Below, piece after piece: positions 12,612 to 15,723 of a stretch of DNA of 15,723 nucleotides (the first letter of the stretch is position 1; each line of letters begins with the position of its first letter). Source of the stretch: DATBGS01 sp036557885. GTDB taxonomy: Bacteria; Chloroflexota; Ktedonobacteria; Ktedonobacterales; DATBGS01. The DNA lies in the NCBI GenBank assembly GCA_036557885.1, contig DATBGS010000163.1:1-15723 (forward strand), read 5' to 3'. A program made the translations under genes and the position numbers. The notes under the pieces were generated by a model. It was not told the origin of the DNA, ran no database searches, and was given only the letters and a program-made list of their open reading frames with translations.

Positions 12612-13699
12612 TGCCTGGTTGTTGGCCCGGCGCCCTGCTGTCCGTTGAGGCAAATCTGCGCAATGGAGGGGATGGCATCCAGCGCGTTTTGCTTGAGATA
12701 GAGCGTGGACGGTTCTTTCGGCAGGGCTTCCGGGTCAAGCCCTTGCCCGCCACACACCAGCATAGGGCGCTGCATAGCGGGCAGGGTGAGCAATCGCCGC
12801 GCCAGATCAACCAGGCTTGCCTGGCGCTCAGCCAGCGCAGCGGAGAGGCAAACCACTGCCGGGCGCAGCGTCTGCACCACCTCAACCAGATCAAGCGGGT
12901 TGATATTCTGCCCCAGATAGAGCACGCGCAGGTTGGGGTAGTGGCGACGCAGAAACAACGCCAGCACCAGCGAGCCAAGCTCGTGATATTCCCCCGGAGC
13001 GCAGCCCACCAGCACGACTGGCCCCGATGCAGGCACGCGCTCGGCGCGATACAGCGTCTCGAGCTGCGCCCGCAAGATGGCGGTTGAAAAGTGCTCAATG
13101 GTGATAGAGAGGTGTCCGGCCTCCCATCGCTCGCCAATGTGTCGCAAAACTGGCTCGATCAGCCGGGTAATCACCTGCTCCAGCGGAAAGCGCGCAAACG
13201 CCTGCCCCAGGAGATGTTGAGCGGCAGGCTCGTTCAGCCGGGTGAAGGCCGTAAAGAGTTCATGCTCCAGCGAGGCCAGCAGGTGCCCGTTGCCTGGCGC
13301 CGGGGGGTGTTGGCTGGCGAGGGCATCAGGGGCGTTTGGGGGGAGCAGCTTAGACTGTTCAGGCTGGATAGTATCATCGGTTTCTTGCAGAGCGCTCTGG
13401 CCCTGGACGGCGGCATAGGAGGGGATCAGGGTGCGCAGCAGCGCAATGGCCTGGCTGATCGTTAGCCCGCTTTCCACCTCTTCGCGCAGCCAGCGCACGA
13501 TGGCGATGTCTCGCTCGGAATACAGTCGGTAGTCGTTTTCGCCGCGATGGGGTGACAAAATGCCGTAGCGCCGCTCCCAGGCACGCAGGGTCGGGGCGGG
13601 CACGCCTGTCTGCCGGACGACTGCTTTCGTATTAAAGAGCGGAACGGTGGAATAGTGTTCCAGAGCCGCCCGTCCCAGCCGTTCTGACCGACTTGCCAT
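12608..13699 (-). CDS. MerR-family, cobalamin-binding regulator, CarH/LitR-like photoreceptor
   Basis: This 363-residue protein has a MerR-type DNA-binding domain at about 20-92 (TGVPAPTLRAWERRYGILSPHR ..., read in parts; DYRLYSERDI 56-65), a linker, a helical cobalamin-cap domain at about 140-220 and a Rossmann cobalamin-binding domain at about 226-320. The cap carries W192-x9-E202-H203 (IGERWEAGHLSITIEH), the signature of CarH adenosylcobalamin photoreceptors. The Rossmann part has E237-Y-H239-E-L-G242 (ExHxxG), giving the axial His239. In known CarH, the dark AdoCbl-bound tetramer represses genes such as carotenoid or photolyase genes, and light releases DNA. No such target lies in the window. 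The start is supported by AAAGGAG 9 bases upstream. It has its own promoter region and overlaps the BlaI-type gene tail to tail by 4 bases. Confidence 0.93.
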   Translation of the reverse strand: MASRSERLGRAALEHYSTVPLFNTKAVVRQTGVPAPTLRAWERRYGILSPHRGENDYRLYSERDIAIVRWLREEVESGLTISQAIALLRTLIPSYAAVQGQSALQETDDTIQPEQSKLLPPNAPDALASQHPPAPGNGHLLASLEHELFTAFTRLNEPAAQHLLGQAFARFPLEQVITRLIEPVLRHIGERWEAGHLSITIEHFSTAILRAQLETLYRAERVPASGPVVLVGCAPGEYHELGSLVLALFLRRHYPNLRVLYLGQNINPLDLVEVVQTLRPAVVCLSAALAERQASLVDLARRLLTLPAMQRPMLVCGGQGLDPEALPKEPSTLYLKQNALDAIPSIAQICLNGQQGAGPTTRH

Positions 13700-13811
13700 C
13701 GGCAGATGCTCCTTTGGACCGGGAGAGACTTCTCGTCTTGCCTGACTTTTCTCGCTTGCCTGTTCTCTAATTAAGAAGATGGAGAAGACACAGATGGGAG
13801 GAAGACTTGCA

Positions 13812-13877
13812 CTCAGAGCATAGCACGCGCGCGCGGGTCTTGTCTACGTTTTGCGCGGGAAGTGTTCATGCTCTGAG
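13812..13877. promoter_or_regulatory. Promoter and split inverted repeat upstream of the CarH-like gene
   Basis: On the minus strand, TAGACA (13841-13846) and TATGCT (13817-13822) have an 18-base spacer that contains an alternating CG run. CTCAGAGCAT (13812-13821) overlaps this -10, and its exact reverse complement ATGCTCTGAG is at 13868-13877, beyond the -35. The two half-sites, 46 bases apart, could be binding sites for an oligomeric regulator such as the CarH-like protein itself. Confidence 0.4.
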
Positions 13878-13882
13878 AAGTA

Positions 13883-13916
13883 AGGAGGCGGCTCATCACA
13901 CGATGAGCCGCCTCCT
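13883..13916. terminator. 15-bp perfect hairpin terminator
   Basis: The stem AGGAGGCGGCTCATC / GATGAGCCGCCTCCT has a 4-base loop. It lies 23 bases after the stop of the membrane-protein gene (minus strand), followed by TTACTTCTC in that direction. The plus-strand side is followed by GGTGTTTTGGTTT, so it may work both ways. It isolates the CarH-like gene from the upstream gene. Confidence 0.75.
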
Positions 13917-13938
13917 GGTGTTTTGGTTTATTGTTGGG

Positions 13939-14910
13939 CTACTGGCCGCGCCGCGAGCGCGTCGAGCGCACCCCGCCGCTGTCGCCATAGGTCCGTCGCC
14001 CGTTCATGGCGGCGGTCTGGCTGGTGGCGCCGCTGGAGGCTGTCGTCAGCACCTCCATCGCTTTTAAGCGCCAGTAGCGGGCGCTGGCTGGCTTCTTCAA
14101 CGAGAGGTATTCGGCCAGGACATCATCAGTAATATTGGGATTGGCGGTCAACGCCTCAATCGTGAGTTGCAGCTTATCGGCGCCGTCGGTGTCGGTGCGA
14201 ATGGGTCCGCTGTCCGCCGAAACCACGTCGTTGCGCCCGATTGCCAGGACCGGCCCGCTGATAGGCCCGGTTCCACCACCACTCAAATCATCCAGGTCGT
14301 CCAACCCGGCCAGCAGATCAACCGCGTCGGCGCTGGGCGAGCGGCTGGGGCCAGCCGTCAGAGCCGGGCGCACAGGCGCCGCGACTGAGGGCATTGGGCC
14401 GGTGCTGCCGCTGGGGCCAATGGACAGGCGGCTGCGGTTGACCTCAGCCACCGTCGCCAGTTGCCGTTGGAGCTTTTCCATATGCTCTTGCTGGTCGGCA
14501 TCGGTGATCGTTTCCGCCATCATGGTATAGACAATGCCCAGCAGTGGGAAGGATGAGGCCAGAAAGGGGAAGATGTTGCTCAGCCAGGGCGCGTACTGCT
14601 CAGCGATGCTCAGCGCCGTTGCACTGTGGAACTGCTTGGAATAGGCCCAGTTCATCGCCCAGGAGAACAGCGTACAGAGCAAGATCAGCAGCCAGTGCTG
14701 CCAGACCGCGCGCCAACTGCGATAGCGTCGGAAGCGCTGGAAGGCGGTCCAACTCAGCAGATAGATGGTCACATCAATACTGATGGCAATGGAGTAGCTG
14801 ACGGCCCAGGACCAGGGATTATCTGGCTCAAACGAATGGAAGAAATACGCTACATGGGGGATAGAAGCCGCCAGAAAGACTGCAAATGCTGCCCAGAAAA
14901 AATACCGCAT
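13939..14910 (-). CDS. Four-TM protein with helical C-terminal domain
   Basis: This 323-residue protein has four hydrophobic segments at about 3-26, 35-56, 71-90 and 108-131. A coiled-coil-like stretch follows (137-157, DADQQEHMEKLQRQLA). A Gly/Ser/Pro/Asp-rich linker (160-235) leads to a conserved-looking module at about 238-276 (LTIEALTANPNITDDVLAEY ... KPASARYWRLKAMEVL). That module resembles a helix-turn-helix of the kind in DNA-binding or replication proteins. The overall shape recalls the membrane proteins of actinobacterial plasmids and integrative elements (DUF2637/SpdB-like), but the match is loose. The basic tail (STRSRRGQ) suits nucleic-acid contact. The ribosome binding site is weak. 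No mobile-element partner genes are in the window. Confidence 0.8.
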   Translation of the reverse strand: MRYFFWAAFAVFLAASIPHVAYFFHSFEPDNPWSWAVSYSIAISIDVTIYLLSWTAFQRFRRYRSWRAVWQHWLLILLCTLFSWAMNWAYSKQFHSATALSIAEQYAPWLSNIFPFLASSFPLLGIVYTMMAETITDADQQEHMEKLQRQLATVAEVNRSRLSIGPSGSTGPMPSVAAPVRPALTAGPSRSPSADAVDLLAGLDDLDDLSGGGTGPISGPVLAIGRNDVVSADSGPIRTDTDGADKLQLTIEALTANPNITDDVLAEYLSLKKPASARYWRLKAMEVLTTASSGATSQTAAMNGRRTYGDSGGVRSTRSRRGQ

Positions 14911-14940
14911 ACAGAAACCAACCTATTCCCTAGAACATGA

Positions 14941-14960
14941 TCAACGCCGGATGGCGTTGA
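14941..14960. repeat. Hairpin TCAACGCC-GGAT-GGCGTTGA upstream of the four-TM gene
   Basis: Perfect 8-bp arms with a 4-base loop lie about 30 bases upstream of the start of the minus-strand gene. It could be an operator or a leader hairpin. No promoter is clear around it. Confidence 0.45.
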
Positions 14961-15316
14961 CGCCACGCACCACGAGTCCAGCGCGCCTACCAAATGGCCG
15001 AGGGCCTGGCGCCTGAAGTGCTGAAGAGACAGAGTTATCGGCTCTTTCCCAGGGAAGCCCCCGACCGCCAGCCTCCGCCTTGCTTTTTGCCGCCCTCGTG
15101 GAAAAGAGACGAGCTAACGCTTGTAGAGTAACACAGTGCGCAAGGGTTGAAGTCAGGCGTGGAGCGGCATTGGAGCGGACGCGCTCGCTCTTGTCCCTTC
15201 GACTGCTCGTAAAGGGAGCAGGACCATTTTCCTAGTGGTCGTTTGGCGACAGAGGTGTGTACGAGAGGTCTGCTGCTGTGGATTTGAGCAAATTTTGGAA
15301 ACTCGTCCTAAAACCC
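14961..15316. other. Intergenic stretch with no recognised gene
   Basis: No ORF with a plausible protein, no tRNA and no terminator with a T-run was found here. Short frames on both strands look random. The stretch probably holds upstream sequence of the promoters that follow. Confidence 0.5.
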
Positions 15317-15345
15317 TTGACTTCTCTTGAAAGGGGTGTTATACT
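15317..15345 (+). promoter_or_regulatory. Promoter P1 of a probable rRNA operon
   Basis: TTGACT (15317-15322) and TATACT (15340-15345) have a 17-base spacer. The A/T-rich tract GCAAATTTTGGAAA about 20 bases upstream could be an UP element. The new RNA would form a GTCGGT/ACCGAC hairpin (15355-15388). Confidence 0.75.
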
Positions 15346-15478
15346 CTCCTTTGCGTCGGTACGAAAGAGACACTCTGTTAAGACCGACACAACAAGGGTC
15401 AAGGCGAGGAACGGGAAGCGCGAAGCGCTCGCAAAGAGATGGCTTAGCACATCCCACAAAAGTCCTCTCCTAGAATCC

Positions 15479-15507
15479 TTGACAAGTCCTGAGGCATGTG
15501 TGATAAT
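15479..15507 (+). promoter_or_regulatory. Promoter P2 of a probable rRNA operon
   Basis: A perfect TTGACA (15479-15484) and GATAAT (15502-15507) have a 17-base spacer, with an extended -10 (TGT just before). It lies 162 bases after P1 on the same strand, and both point off the right edge. Tandem strong promoters are typical of rRNA operons. Confidence 0.78.
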
Positions 15508-15514
15508 TACCGGG

Positions 15515-15723
15515 TGTCCTCAAAAAAGAAGTACCTGACAGGGCATTTCTCCTATGAGACAAACCGGAAACACATCCGGGACACGACCCACCGCCCTTAT
15601 AGGGAGCAGGAGTGGGGAAGCACCTTAACAACTGCAAAGCGTAAGAAGTGACGCACGGGTCATCAGCATCCCGACGGTGCGAAGAGCAGCGTGGGATGTG
15701 GGTATGATGAAATTGCCAACTGC
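15515..15723 (+). other. Leader RNA, probably of a 16S rRNA operon, running off the window
   Basis: No ORF is convincing. AGCACCTTAACAAC (15619-15632) resembles a boxA antitermination site. TCATCA/TGATGA (15660-15665 with 15705-15710) and CATCCC/GGGATG (15667-15672 with 15693-15698) form a strong stem, possibly a processing or antitermination structure. The rRNA identity is inferred from tandem promoters, the leader and the contig end, not from rRNA sequence. Confidence 0.45.

Noticed and set aside
15257..15538. 93-codon plus-strand frame
   Set aside because: It contains both promoters P1 and P2, has no good ribosome binding site, and the translation looks random.

Overview
The window reads as a bacterial chromosomal contig of moderately high GC content. 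The gene set fits Chloroflexota, most likely the Ktedonobacteria. It includes tandem zinc-ribbon/Pro-rich/single-TM proteins, a DUF5654-like membrane protein, a DUF5946-like protein, a MerR-cobalamin regulator and many small palindromic intergenic repeats. This placement is an inference, because no rRNA gene is inside the window. The left edge is a perfect 138-bp palindrome. The right edge stops in what looks like an rRNA-operon leader. Both are typical places for an assembler to stop, so the window may be a whole contig.

Left block (105-6304), all on the minus strand. In transcription order: a strong promoter, a structured leader containing a 25-codon ORF and an intrinsic terminator, then birA (biotin protein ligase) and greA (transcript cleavage factor) with its own terminator. 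After these come a DUF5654-like membrane protein with a terminator, lysS (lysyl-tRNA synthetase), a 62-aa two-TM protein, and a large FAD/NAD(P)/4Fe-4S oxidoreductase of the GltD family. This is mostly housekeeping. The unusual part is the birA leader.

Middle block (6367-10240), accessory. It holds an unrecognised soluble protein, a 58-aa secreted or membrane-anchored peptide, a convergent DUF5946-like protein, and an unrecognised helical protein with a promoter and a roughly 270-nt structured 5' leader. An alpha/beta hydrolase with a TTG start follows. Between these genes lie three REP-like palindromes and a 204-bp foldback element with 49-bp perfect inverted repeats. A partial copy of the element end lies just after the hydrolase.

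Right block (10309-15723). Two tandem paralogous zinc-ribbon membrane proteins come first. A BlaI/CopY-type repressor with a clear promoter and a palindrome follows, and its stop codon overlaps that of a convergent MerR-type cobalamin-binding regulator. That regulator keeps the CarH photoreceptor signature W-x9-EH and the ExHxxG cobalamin motif. Next is a four-TM protein with a helical C-terminal domain. The last ~0.8 kb lacks a convincing gene. It carries two excellent sigma70-type promoters pointing off the right edge into a structured leader, which I infer to be the start of an rRNA operon.
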